From contig JBNARI010000011.1 of the NCBI GenBank assembly GCA_049718765.1, positions 1 to 57,394 on the forward strand: DNA of 57,394 nt, written 5' to 3'. Source of the DNA: JBNARI01 sp049718765. GTDB taxonomy: Bacteria; Bacillota; Sulfobacillia; DUMF01. The notes beneath the pieces were generated by a model. The model had not been told where the DNA came from and did not search any database. It saw only the letters and a list, made by a program, of their open reading frames with translations. Below are positions 17,394 to 26,073 of the stretch, in pieces. A program made the position numbers and the translations under genes. How positions within the stretch are numbered: the stretch's first letter is position 1; each line of letters begins with the position of its first letter.

Positions 17394-17804
17394 TCACTTG
17401 GGCAAGGCGAAGGCAGATGGCAGGAGCTCTTGAGGAGTGCTCACTTCCACGCGTAGTTGGTTGGCGTGAACGCCAGCCATTATTACCCGGGCTCCAGGTG
17501 CGAGTTCGGAAATCACCTGCCGGCAGGCGCCGCAGGGAGTGATTGGTTCCGGGGTGTCTGCCGCCACCGCAATCGCCTTGAAGGCGTGCCTTCCCTGGGC
17601 AATTGCAGCGTAAAGCGCCACCCTTTCGGCGCACATGGAAAGGGGGTAAGAGGCGTTTTCCACGTTGCACCCTGTCCACACGGTGCCGTCCTCAGCCAGC
17701 ACTGCAGCGCCAACCTTGAAGCCCGAGTAAGGCGCATAGGCTCGCTCCCGTGCTTCCATTGCGGCCTGCACAAGCGTGGCCCACTCGCCTTCAAGCCCCT
17801 TCAT
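17394..17804 (-). CDS. cdd: Cytidine deaminase
   Basis: The 136-residue zinc enzyme converts cytidine or deoxycytidine to uridine or deoxyuridine. The catalytic signature is complete: CAERVAL supplies the first Cys and Glu, and PCGACRQ supplies the two other zinc Cys. The size is that of the tetrameric form of Gram-positives. ATG 17804 has AAGGGG upstream. It overlaps the end of the upstream phosphorylase gene by 14 bases, forming a pyrimidine salvage operon. It converges on murA with only 9 bases between stops. Confidence 0.95.
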   Translation of the reverse strand: MKGLEGEWATLVQAAMEARERAYAPYSGFKVGAAVLAEDGTVWTGCNVENASYPLSMCAERVALYAAIAQGRHAFKAIAVAADTPEPITPCGACRQVISELAPGARVIMAGVHANQLRVEVSTPQELLPSAFALPK

Positions 17805-19128
17805 ACAGCTCAACCCCTTCGCTTGTAACCATGGCCTTGATCAGCCTGGGCGCTTTTACCGGCTGGGGAGCTATCACAAAGGCCTCACCCACAAGGGCTG
17901 CAGCGTAATCCAGGGTGCCTTGGTCCCTGGCATGCACCCAAGCCAGCACCTCGCCATTCTCCACTGGGTCTCCAACTTTCTTTTCCAGCACCACACCAAC
18001 TGCGGGGTCTATGGGCGAGTCCTTGGTGACCCTTCCCGCCCCAAGGGCTACCGATGACTTACCTACCTTTAGGGCGTCCACTTGGTGCACGAATCCTCCT
18101 AGTTGAGCCCGAACTGCCTGGACCAGGGGCGCCTGGGGCAGGAGATCCGGGTCGTCCACGGCCTGGACATTTCCCCCCTGGGCCTCCACGAGTTGGCGCA
18201 GCTTCTGTAGGGCGCTGCCCGATTCGACGGTGCGCTTGAGCAAGCCCCTTGCCTGTTCCACGCTGGAGCAGATGCCCGCCAGCCTCAACATGTGGCTGCC
18301 CAGCGCCAAGCAGAGCTCCATGAGATCCTCAGGGCCTTGGCCTTGCAGCGCAGCGATTGCTTCCTTCACTTCTAGGGCGTTGCCTACCGACTTGCCAAGG
18401 GGCTGATCCATGTTGGTTATGAGGGCGAGGGTTTCGCGCCCGGCCAGGGTACCGATGTTCACCATTGCCTGGGCCAGCTGGATTGCTTGGTCTAAGCTGT
18501 GCACCAGCGCCCCCCAACCCACTTTCACGTCCAGCACTATTGCGTCCGCGCCTGCCGCGATCTTCTTGCTCATAACGCTCGAGGCAATGAGAGGGATGGA
18601 GTCCACAGTTGCAGTGACATCCCTCAAAGCGTAGATTTTGGCGTCAGCGGGTACCAGCCTGGCGTTGTGGCCCGTCAGCGCAATGCCAATGCGTTTCACC
18701 TGGCTGATGACTGAAGGCGGGTCAAGGGCCACGTTGAACCCAGCGAAGCATTGGATCTTGTCTAGGGTGCCGCCAGTATGTCCCAACCCCCTGCCGGACA
18801 TCTTCACCACGGGTGCTCCTGCTGCTGCCACCATTGGGCCGAGCACCAGGGTGGTCTTGTCCCCAACCCCGCCAGTGCTGTGTTTGTCAACTTTCTTGCC
18901 TGGAATGGGCGATAAGTCGAGCACTTCCCCTGTTTTCACCATGGACACGGTGAAGTTGAGGGTTTCCTCCGGGCTCATACCCCGGAAGTAAACCGCCATG
19001 AGGAAAGCAGCCATTTGGTAATCGGGGATGGATCCCTGGGTATATCCTTCTACCAGCTGCTGGATTTCGCTGGCGGTGAGCGACTCGCCGTTCCTTTTCT
19101 TGAGGATGAGGTCGTAAGTGCTGACCAT
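17791..19128 (-). CDS. pdp: Pyrimidine-nucleoside phosphorylase
   Basis: The 445-residue enzyme phosphorolyses uridine, deoxyuridine or thymidine to base and (deoxy)ribose-1-phosphate. The family signature is around residues 80-115: KHSTGGVGDK (phosphate site) and MSGRGLGHTGGTLDK. The three-domain length fits thymidine/pyrimidine phosphorylases. The ATG is preceded by AGGGGGAG. The next gene is cytidine deaminase, so cytidine can be deaminated and cleaved by one operon. A broad-specificity Pdp is favoured over a strict thymidine phosphorylase (DeoA) because this is the usual Gram-positive form. Confidence 0.92.
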   Translation of the reverse strand: MVSTYDLILKKRNGESLTASEIQQLVEGYTQGSIPDYQMAAFLMAVYFRGMSPEETLNFTVSMVKTGEVLDLSPIPGKKVDKHSTGGVGDKTTLVLGPMVAAAGAPVVKMSGRGLGHTGGTLDKIQCFAGFNVALDPPSVISQVKRIGIALTGHNARLVPADAKIYALRDVTATVDSIPLIASSVMSKKIAAGADAIVLDVKVGWGALVHSLDQAIQLAQAMVNIGTLAGRETLALITNMDQPLGKSVGNALEVKEAIAALQGQGPEDLMELCLALGSHMLRLAGICSSVEQARGLLKRTVESGSALQKLRQLVEAQGGNVQAVDDPDLLPQAPLVQAVRAQLGGFVHQVDALKVGKSSVALGAGRVTKDSPIDPAVGVVLEKKVGDPVENGEVLAWVHARDQGTLDYAAALVGEAFVIAPQPVKAPRLIKAMVTSEGVELYEGA

Positions 19129-19155
19129 GCGGCTCCCCCTGGATAAAGATCTTCG

Positions 19156-21243
19156 CTACGGCGCCGAGTATCCCTCCTCGAACTCAGGAGGAAAGATGGG
19201 GGTGGTCGCCCAGTGGTCCAAGGGGCAAGGAGCATCAGGCAAAGTTTCCTCGAGGAAAGGCTCGGTGACCACTGCACATGTGGGGTTGGGGTAAAGTCCC
19301 GTCTCGGAACATACGGTTGCAAAGGTCACACCCGGGGGAATCGGGAATTGGGTGGCAGGGGTGCCAGAAAGGGCCTGTTCCATAAACGTGGCCCACACTG
19401 GGCCGGCCACGGCGGCGCCAGTGCCCACTGGCCTTTCGTGGTGGTCCCAGCCCACGTACACCACTGCGCACAGTTCAGGTGTATACCCAACAAACCAGGC
19501 GTCCAGCTCTCGGTCGGTGGTGCCTGTCTTGGCTGCAGCAAGCCTTGTCAGGGTTGCTCCCATGACGGCGCCGGTGCCTCCTGGCTGGAGCACGCTCTGG
19601 AGGAGGTTTGTCACCACATAGGCCACTCTGGCGTCCAGTACTGGCACCGGGTTGGGGACTGGAGCCCGGTAAATCACGGTGCCGTTCCTGTCCTCCACCC
19701 TGGTCAAGCACGTGGGTGTTACCCTGTAACCCCCGTTGGCCAGGCAGCAAAGAGCGGTGGCCATTTCCATGGGCGTCACTTCTGACGTGCCCAGGGCAAT
19801 TGTTAGGTCTTGGACAAGTCCGCTTTGAATCCCCATGCGTGCAGCATACGAAGCGACCTTCTCTGGACCAAGCTGCTGCGCCCATTTCACAGCCGCCACG
19901 TTGTCTGAGATGGCGATGGCTTCCCTCACGCCGATTGGGCGGTAGTGGTAGGGCTGGGTGCCGTAATCCCTGGGACTCCAGGTTGCGCCGGGAGTAGCGC
20001 CTGGGAGGACGATGGGGCTGCATAGTTGGGTGGCGGTGGGGGGAATGCCCGAGTCTATAAGCGCAGTGTACAGAAAGGGCTTGAAAGCCGAGCCAGGCTG
20101 ACGCTTTGCAGAGGTTGCCCTGTTAAGCTGCGTATTGGCGAAGTCCCGCCCGCCCACCATTGCCTTGACCTGGCCTGTGCGGGGGTCCAGGGCAACCAGG
20201 GCTCCCTGGGGCTGGAGCACGCCGTTGGCGTCAGGCACGCCCTTGGGCATTGCCTCATTGAAAGCCTTGTCCGCGGCCCTTTGAACGCGCATGTCGGCCG
20301 CGGTGTAGATCTTGTAGCCGCCAGTGTACAGGCGGGGCATTATCTCGGGCATGGCACGGCCAAGCTCGGAAAGCACGAAGTCCAAGAGGTAGGGAGCCGT
20401 CTTTGATGGTGGGATGCGCTTTGCCAGGTTCACCGGAGCTTCCCGGGCTGCAGCCCACTGGGAGTCGCTTATCATCTTGAGCTCCCTCATCCTATCCAGC
20501 ACCAGGTTCCTTCGGTCTGTGGCCAGCTTCACTGAGTTGTAGGGCGAGTAAGTTTCGGGGCTGCGGATAAGGGCTGCAATTAGGGCCGCTTCAGGGAGGG
20601 TCAGTTGCTTTACGGGCTTGCCAAAGTAGAACCTGGAGGCCGTCTCCACGCCGTAGGTGCCGTGCCCGAGGTATATCTGGTTAAGGTACATTTGGAGGAT
20701 CTGGTCCTTGGTGTAAGTGGCCTCTAGCTTGATGGTAACCAAAACTTCCAGGAGCTTGCGCCAAAGGGTGCGCTCGGGCCACAGGTAAAGGGTTTTGGCG
20801 AGTTGCTGGGTTATTGTGCTGCCTCCTTCCACCACCTTGCCTGCGGAGATGTTGCGCCAGAGCGCGCGCAGTATGGACTTTGGGCTAAAGCCCCGGTGGG
20901 AGTAAAAGGAGCTGTCCTCGATAGCGATCACAGCGTTCTTGAGGTGTGCGGGCATTTCCGACAAGGAAACCTCGACTCTATTTTGGACGAAAAGACTTGA
21001 CACAACGTTGCCCGCCACATCATACACTTGAGTAGTGACAGGCACGTTGGGTTTGGGTAATGGCACCAAAATGGCTGCAGCGTACGTGGCCAGCGCGCCA
21101 ATCAGGACCAGTGCGGTCAAGAATACTGCCAGGCTGAGCAACAGAGAGCCGTGCTGCCCGGGTTGTGTGCGCAATTCTTCCCAGGATGTTGTGGGTGCCA
21201 GATGTATTTGGTATAATCCATTCGTACTTGAAACGGAGGGCAT
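19156..21243 (-). CDS. Class A penicillin-binding protein (PBP1A-like)
   Basis: The bifunctional peptidoglycan synthase has an N-terminal membrane anchor (about residues 33-58). The glycosyltransferase domain (GT51) carries the catalytic Glu in AIEDSSFYSHRGF and the motif GGSTITQQLAK. The transpeptidase domain has the active-site serine in GSAFKP, the SDN triad element in AISDN and the KTG box in AAKTGTT. The frame is open to ATG 21243, only 9 bases from the divergent start of the decarboxylase gene. That region contains the other gene's promoter, so the real start may be TTG 21174 (GGGAAG upstream), just before the membrane anchor. The protein lacks a long C-terminal tail. Confidence 0.92.
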   Translation of the reverse strand: MPSVSSTNGLYQIHLAPTTSWEELRTQPGQHGSLLLSLAVFLTALVLIGALATYAAAILVPLPKPNVPVTTQVYDVAGNVVSSLFVQNRVEVSLSEMPAHLKNAVIAIEDSSFYSHRGFSPKSILRALWRNISAGKVVEGGSTITQQLAKTLYLWPERTLWRKLLEVLVTIKLEATYTKDQILQMYLNQIYLGHGTYGVETASRFYFGKPVKQLTLPEAALIAALIRSPETYSPYNSVKLATDRRNLVLDRMRELKMISDSQWAAAREAPVNLAKRIPPSKTAPYLLDFVLSELGRAMPEIMPRLYTGGYKIYTAADMRVQRAADKAFNEAMPKGVPDANGVLQPQGALVALDPRTGQVKAMVGGRDFANTQLNRATSAKRQPGSAFKPFLYTALIDSGIPPTATQLCSPIVLPGATPGATWSPRDYGTQPYHYRPIGVREAIAISDNVAAVKWAQQLGPEKVASYAARMGIQSGLVQDLTIALGTSEVTPMEMATALCCLANGGYRVTPTCLTRVEDRNGTVIYRAPVPNPVPVLDARVAYVVTNLLQSVLQPGGTGAVMGATLTRLAAAKTGTTDRELDAWFVGYTPELCAVVYVGWDHHERPVGTGAAVAGPVWATFMEQALSGTPATQFPIPPGVTFATVCSETGLYPNPTCAVVTEPFLEETLPDAPCPLDHWATTPIFPPEFEEGYSAP
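21189..21217 (+). promoter_or_regulatory. Vegetative promoter of the polyamine operon
   Basis: TTGTGG (21189-21194) and TATAAT (21212-21217) are 17 bases apart, and TGG before the -10 makes it extended. Transcription would start near 21224, giving a leader of about 30 bases. The promoter overlaps the N-terminal codons of the longest form of the divergent PBP frame. Confidence 0.8.
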
Positions 21244-21252
21244 GAGGCACCA

Positions 21253-21726
21253 ATGAATATTCTTCCTACTCCTACAAAGTTTAAACCTGTATCTGGCTCA
21301 GCCTGCGCCAGGAGCGCGCTGAACGCATTTGATGCTGCTTTGCTGAAAGCAGGGATTGGCAACCTGAACCTGGTAAAGGTATCCAGTATCCTGCCCCCCA
21401 GGGCCAAGCTAGATCCTGAGCTGTCCATTCCACCTGGGTCGCTGGTGCCGACTGCATACGCCTCCATCGTGAGCACTTCCCCGGGAGACGTGATTGCGGC
21501 GGCGGTGGCAGTAGGGATTGCGGAAGATCCCGACTCCTTTGGCGTAATCATGGAGTACTCTTCCCACTGCAGCGCTCAGGAAGCGGAGCAAACTGTGAGG
21601 GAAATGGTTCGGGAGGGCTTCAGGATAAGGGGCATGAAGCTCAAGGAGATCATCTCCACGGCTACCGAATGCAAGGTGGACGACGTAGCGGGTTGTGCCT
21701 TCGCTGCAATTGCCCTGTGGTACTGA
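21253..21726 (+). CDS. pdaD: Pyruvoyl-dependent arginine decarboxylase
   Basis: The 157-residue proenzyme decarboxylates arginine to agmatine. It self-cleaves between two serines, turning the second into the pyruvoyl cofactor; the site is visible as KVSSILPP (about residues 42-49). The length and the GSLVPTAYAS segment match the archaeal/bacterial PvlArgDC family. The ribosome site GGAGGG or GAGG precedes ATG 21253. It heads an operon with spermidine synthase and agmatinase, which together lead from arginine to putrescine and spermidine-type polyamines. Confidence 0.93.
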   Translation: MNILPTPTKFKPVSGSACARSALNAFDAALLKAGIGNLNLVKVSSILPPRAKLDPELSIPPGSLVPTAYASIVSTSPGDVIAAAVAVGIAEDPDSFGVIMEYSSHCSAQEAEQTVREMVREGFRIRGMKLKEIISTATECKVDDVAGCAFAAIALWY

Positions 21727-21748
21727 TTCAGTTTTGGTTCAGCGCCTG

Positions 21749-21770
21749 GCCCGGAAGGGCTTGATTTTTT
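21749..21770 (+). terminator. Weak hairpin with T run after pdaD
   Basis: A short stem GCCC/GGGC (21749-21760) with loop GGAA is followed after a few bases by six T residues (21765-21770). It may cause partial termination between pdaD and speE; the stem is short. Confidence 0.35.
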
Positions 21771-21837
21771 GACTGCCCAGTGCGGACACGCCCTGGGCGG
21801 CCTTGCTCAATTAGGTGAATGAGGGGGGGGGTAGCCT

Positions 21838-22674
21838 ATGAACGCGTGGTTTACAGAAGACCAGGGTCCGGGCTTGAGGATCAGCTGCCAGGTCACCAGG
21901 GTGCTTCATTGGTGCAAGACCAAGTATCAGGAAGTTGCTGTGTATGAGACTCCCTCGTTCGGCCGTTTGCTTGCGTTGGACGACGTGATTCAGACCACGG
22001 AGAGGGACGAGTTCGTCTACCACGAGATGCTGGTTCACGTGCCCATGTTCGTGCATGGCATGGCCAGGCGCGTGTTGATCATTGGCGGTGGCGACGGCGG
22101 GTGCGTGCGTGAGGTGCTGAAGCACCCGTGGGTGGAGCTTGTCAAGCTGGTTGAAATTGACGAGGAGGTCACCAAGGCGGCCAGACAGTTCTTGCCTGGG
22201 ATTGCTGGCAGCCTGGCAGACCCCAGGGTGCAGATTGAGTTCCGGGACGGCATCCAGTACGTCAAGGAAACCAGTGAGAAGTTCGACGTGGTACTGGTGG
22301 ATTCCACGGACCCAACAGGGCCTGCTGTTGGCCTTTTTGGAGCCGATTTCTACAGGGCAGTTTCAAACGTGCTCAACGACGGCGGGGTGCTCACTGCGCA
22401 AACTGAGTCCCCGTTCTACAACCTTGAGTTGATCGCCAACGTGCAGCGTACCTTGAGGGAGATTTTCCCAGAGGTGGCCTTGTACCTTGCCACTGTTCCT
22501 ACTTATCCTGGCGGTCTTTGGAGCTTCAGCATTGCCACCAAGGGACCTGCTTTGCCCGGGGAACCCCTAATACCCATATCGTTTAGGTGCAAATACTATA
22601 ACGCTGCCGTGCATCAAGGAGCCTTTGCCCTGCCGGAGTTCGTCAGGGAGAGTGTTTGGGGGTCTTGGTCTTGA
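21838..22674 (+). CDS. speE: Spermidine synthase (polyamine aminopropyltransferase)
   Basis: The 278-residue enzyme transfers aminopropyl from decarboxylated S-adenosylmethionine to putrescine, or in thermophiles to agmatine. Family motifs are the N-terminal beta region, LDDVIQTTERDEFVYHEM, the glycine-rich nucleotide site IIGGGDGG and the catalytic-loop DSTDPTGPA. The ATG has GGGGGG upstream. Its 3' end overlaps agmatinase as TTGA. The gene order pdaD-speE-speB allows either the agmatine-putrescine-spermidine route or the agmatine-aminopropylagmatine route known from Thermus. Confidence 0.95.
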   Translation: MNAWFTEDQGPGLRISCQVTRVLHWCKTKYQEVAVYETPSFGRLLALDDVIQTTERDEFVYHEMLVHVPMFVHGMARRVLIIGGGDGGCVREVLKHPWVELVKLVEIDEEVTKAARQFLPGIAGSLADPRVQIEFRDGIQYVKETSEKFDVVLVDSTDPTGPAVGLFGADFYRAVSNVLNDGGVLTAQTESPFYNLELIANVQRTLREIFPEVALYLATVPTYPGGLWSFSIATKGPALPGEPLIPISFRCKYYNAAVHQGAFALPEFVRESVWGSWS

Positions 22675-23579
22675 GGGAGTTCGAGCTTGGGTCGTTCCTC
22701 GGGTGCAGACTCAGGGGCACAACCCCTGCCCACAGGCCTGGTGCCCATGCGGATGGTTCCAGGAAGGCGGTGCTGCTCGGAGCGCCCCTTGACGTCACCG
22801 TGTCCTTCAGGCCAGGCTGCCGGTTTGGCCCGGAGCGCATTCGGGCAGTGTCCCGGAGCCTGGAGGAGTACAGCTTTGTGCTCCAAAAGGGGCTTGAGGA
22901 CGTAGATTTCGAGGACGCTGGGGACATAGACATCCCCCTCGGGAACCCAGCCCGCAGCGTGGACCAAATTGAGCTTGCTTGCACTGAAGTGTTTGGGAGG
23001 GGGGACCTCCTATTCCTGCTTGGGGGAGAGCACCTTGTCACCCTGGGCGCGGTGAGGGCTGCCAAGAAGTTCTACCCCAACTTGCAAGTGCTTCAGTTAG
23101 ACGCCCACGCTGACCTCAGGGATGAATACGGGGAGGAGAAGCTCTCCCACGCCACGGTCATGAGGCGGGTGCTGGAGGAAATTGGTCCGGGCAGGCTGCA
23201 CCAGGTGGGGATTAGGTCCGGGGTAGCGGAGGAAGTTGGGGTGATGCGGCGCTACGCCGCTTATTACCCAGGGGATTTCCTTGAGGCGCTAGGAGAGGCG
23301 CTCAAGGCCCTTGAGGACAAGCCCGTGTACCTTTCGATTGACATCGACGTGGTTGATCCAGCCTTTGCACCGGGCACAGGCTCGCCAGAACCTGGGGGCA
23401 TAACCTCTGCCGAGCTGCTGGAAGGGCTGAGGTTGATCGGGAGCAAAGGGATCAACGTGATTGGCATGGACGTGGTTGAAGTGTCACCACCTCAGGACCC
23501 ATCCGACGTGACTTCTTTGCTTGCGGCCCGCGCTGTGAGGGACGCATTGATCATGTTTGCAGGAGGCGCAAACGAATGA
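22671..23579 (+). CDS. speB: Agmatinase / ureohydrolase
   Basis: The manganese enzyme of about 302 residues hydrolyses agmatine, or aminopropylagmatine, to urea and putrescine or spermidine. Metal-binding motifs of the arginase family are present: GGEH, DAHADLRD and SIDIDVVDPAFAPGTGSPEPGG. TTG 22671 overlaps the speE stop codon. An alternative TTG at 22656 would add five residues. The overlap implies coupled translation in the polyamine operon. Confidence 0.92.
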   Translation: MREFELGSFLGCRLRGTTPAHRPGAHADGSRKAVLLGAPLDVTVSFRPGCRFGPERIRAVSRSLEEYSFVLQKGLEDVDFEDAGDIDIPLGNPARSVDQIELACTEVFGRGDLLFLLGGEHLVTLGAVRAAKKFYPNLQVLQLDAHADLRDEYGEEKLSHATVMRRVLEEIGPGRLHQVGIRSGVAEEVGVMRRYAAYYPGDFLEALGEALKALEDKPVYLSIDIDVVDPAFAPGTGSPEPGGITSAELLEGLRLIGSKGINVIGMDVVEVSPPQDPSDVTSLLAARAVRDALIMFAGGANE

Positions 23580-25240
23580 GGGGCCTTGCCAGCCGAATAG
23601 AGGACCAGCTCAAGCAGAGGATTCGTGAGGCGGTTGCAGCCAAGTTTGGAATAGAGATGGAGCCCGAGCTGATGGCGCCCTCTCGCAAGGAATTTGGGGA
23701 CTACTCCACCAACGCGGCGTTCGTTGTGGCAGAGAAAGTTGGCCAGCCCCTCAGGAAGGTGGCGGAAGCGATTGCCCCGCTCATCAGCACCAGCGGCGGG
23801 TGGCTTGAAGGCGTGGAAGTGGCGGGACCAGGGTTCATCAACTTCCGTTTGAAGCCCAGCTGGTGCCTGGAAGGTCTCAAGGAAATAATGGAGCTGGGCA
23901 GGGACTTCGGTAAGAGCGACGTGGGGAAGGGCACCAGGGTACAGGTGGAGTTCGTGAGTGCCAACCCCACGGGACCAATGGTGGTTGTTCAGGCCAGGGC
24001 GGGCGCGGTGGGCGACACCCTGGCCAACTTGCTGGCCTGGGCTGGATTCGACGTTAGCCGGGAGTTCTACGTGAACGACGCTGGCCACCAGGTGGAAGTG
24101 CTTGCACGTTCCCTGGAAGTGAGGCTGCGCCAGCTCCTTGGCGAGCAGATTGAGCTGCCAGAAGACTGCTACCCGGGCGACTACCTCATAGACGTGGCTT
24201 CGGCTTACCTCAAGGAAAGGGGCTGCGGGTTCCTGCAAAAGCCTGAGGGGGAGAGGCTCGCTGAGCTCAGGGACTACGCGGTGGAAAGCATACGGGGATC
24301 CCAGGAGGAATCCCTGAGGAGGTACGGGGTGGAGTTCGACGTGTGGTTCAGCGAGCGCACCCTTCACCAGAGCGGCCAGGTTGCAGCCGCGGTGGAACTG
24401 CTCCGCCAGCGTGGGTTCGTTTACTCTCAAGACGGAGCCCTGTGGTTCAGGTCCACTGCCTTTGGCGACGACAAAGACAGGGTGCTCGTGAAGTCTGACG
24501 GAAACTACACTTACTTGGCTGCGGACATCGCCTACCACTTGAACAAGCTTCGCCGGGGCTTTGCCAAGATCATCGACATCTGGGGGCCGGACCACCATGG
24601 CTACATTGGCAGGATGAAGGCCGCGGTGGAGGCCTTGGGATACCCCAGAGATGCCCTGGAGGTGCTCATCGTGCAAATGGTACGGCTTATCCGGGGCGGG
24701 GAAGTGGTGAAGATGTCCAAGCGCGCGGGTGAGTTCGTCACTATGGACGAGCTCCTTGAGGAAGTTGGTCGGGACGTTGCGCGGTTCTTCTTCCTGATGA
24801 GATCATGCGAAAGCCACCTGGACTTCGACCTTGACCTGGGCAAGCTGCGCAGCGATGAAAACCCGGTGTATTACGTACAGTACGCTCACGCAAGGATTTG
24901 CAGCCTCATGAGGGAAGCCAAAGAGCGGGGTGTGGAGTGGCCCGGGGGCACGGAACCCGACTTATCCCAGCTCACAGACCAAAGCGAGCTTGAACTTGCC
25001 AAGAAACTGGTGTACTTCCCCCAGGAAATTGCGGGCGCTGCCCTTACGAGGGAACCCCACCGTATGCCCAGGTACCTCATGGACCTGGCAACCGCGTTCC
25101 ACTCCTTCTACACCAGGTGCAGGATCCTGGGGGTTGAGCCACAACTCACTGCAGCCAGGCTTTATCTCAGTGACGCCACAAGGATTGTGCTGCGCAACGG
25201 CCTTGAGATCATTGGCGTGTCCGCGCCTGAGAAGATGTGA
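23576..25240 (+). CDS. argS: Arginyl-tRNA synthetase with aberrant HIGH motif
   Basis: The 554-residue class I synthetase would charge tRNA-Arg. The N-terminal Add1 domain (FGDYSTNAAF), the SANPTGP segment, the central catalytic domain, KMSK (VVKMSKRAGEF, near residue 380) and the C-terminal DALR anticodon domain are all present. The normal HIGH-type motif after SANPTGP (GP-L-H-V-G-H-A-R) is replaced by GP-M-V-V-V-Q-A-R at about residues 132-141. Both histidines and the glycine are lost while the flanks are conserved. The reading frame is clean. The start overlaps speB (ATGA). Arginine is also the substrate of pdaD, two genes upstream. Whether this is the cell's only ArgRS or a variant paralogue cannot be told. 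Confidence 0.9.
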   Translation: MRGLASRIEDQLKQRIREAVAAKFGIEMEPELMAPSRKEFGDYSTNAAFVVAEKVGQPLRKVAEAIAPLISTSGGWLEGVEVAGPGFINFRLKPSWCLEGLKEIMELGRDFGKSDVGKGTRVQVEFVSANPTGPMVVVQARAGAVGDTLANLLAWAGFDVSREFYVNDAGHQVEVLARSLEVRLRQLLGEQIELPEDCYPGDYLIDVASAYLKERGCGFLQKPEGERLAELRDYAVESIRGSQEESLRRYGVEFDVWFSERTLHQSGQVAAAVELLRQRGFVYSQDGALWFRSTAFGDDKDRVLVKSDGNYTYLAADIAYHLNKLRRGFAKIIDIWGPDHHGYIGRMKAAVEALGYPRDALEVLIVQMVRLIRGGEVVKMSKRAGEFVTMDELLEEVGRDVARFFFLMRSCESHLDFDLDLGKLRSDENPVYYVQYAHARICSLMREAKERGVEWPGGTEPDLSQLTDQSELELAKKLVYFPQEIAGAALTREPHRMPRYLMDLATAFHSFYTRCRILGVEPQLTAARLYLSDATRIVLRNGLEIIGVSAPEKM

Positions 25241-26073
25241 AAGGCCCCAGGTACCTGGAAGTTTGCGTGAGCTGCGGCTTGAACGAGGCCGAACAAACCC
25301 AGCACCGCCTGGCACAACTCCTGGGCGTGATGCCCCACCAGGTTATCCTCGAGGTTCTGCCGTCAGGTGCCAGGGTTAAGGCGTGGGTGGAAGGCCACCG
25401 AGAAACAAGAACGCTAGAGGCGGCCCGGGCTTTGGGAGAGCTTACAGCCAGGTGGGTGGAGGAGCAAGAATGGACCCAATACTGGAGCAGCCTCTTTGTC
25501 CCCACCAGCCTGGGCAAAAGGTTCCTGATAGTGCCGGCCTGGCAGGAACCCCCACCTGAGGAAGGCCGCCTTAAAGTGTACATTGACCCCGGCAGGGCCT
25601 TTGGCACTGGAACCCATCCCACCACGGCCATGTGCGTTGAGCTCCTGGAAGACACGGTGAAACCTGGGGACTCCCTGCTTGACGTGGGCACAGGCACCGG
25701 GATCCTCGCGATTGTAGGGGCTCGCCTTGGCGCAAGGCGCGTGTGGGCAGTGGACATAGACGGGGCTGCAATAGAGGCGGCCCGGAACAACGTGGCAAGG
25801 AACGGCGTGGCTGTGGAACTGCGCCTGGGTTCGGTGGAAGCGGCAGGAGACGGCCCCTGGCAGGTGGTGGTGGCCAACCTGGGCACCCAGGTGGCTCAGG
25901 AGGTGCTGCCGGAAGTGGCCAAACGCATGGAGAAGGGCGGATGGCTGGTGTGGTCGGGCACCAGCTGTGAGAGGAAGCGGGAGCTAGCGCATGCTATGGT
26001 GGAAAGCGGCTTTGTGCCGGTGCGCACAGTGGAGCGGGAGGGCTGGCTGGCGGTACTCGCCACGGCAACGTGA
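25237..26073 (+). CDS. prmA: Ribosomal protein L11 methyltransferase
   Basis: The 278-residue S-adenosylmethionine-dependent enzyme trimethylates ribosomal protein L11. The N-terminal substrate-recognition domain is followed by the family signature PGRAFGTGTHPTT and the AdoMet loop DVGTGTGILAI. The GTG start overlaps the argS stop. prmA followed by rsmE is a common Gram-positive order. The later family motif (usually ANI) reads ANLGTQ here. Confidence 0.9.
   Translation: MKGPRYLEVCVSCGLNEAEQTQHRLAQLLGVMPHQVILEVLPSGARVKAWVEGHRETRTLEAARALGELTARWVEEQEWTQYWSSLFVPTSLGKRFLIVPAWQEPPPEEGRLKVYIDPGRAFGTGTHPTTAMCVELLEDTVKPGDSLLDVGTGTGILAIVGARLGARRVWAVDIDGAAIEAARNNVARNGVAVELRLGSVEAAGDGPWQVVVANLGTQVAQEVLPEVAKRMEKGGWLVWSGTSCERKRELAHAMVESGFVPVRTVEREGWLAVLATAT

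Noticed and set aside
23492..24676. 394-codon open frame on the minus strand
   Set aside because: It is entirely opposite speB and argS and has no recognisable domain.
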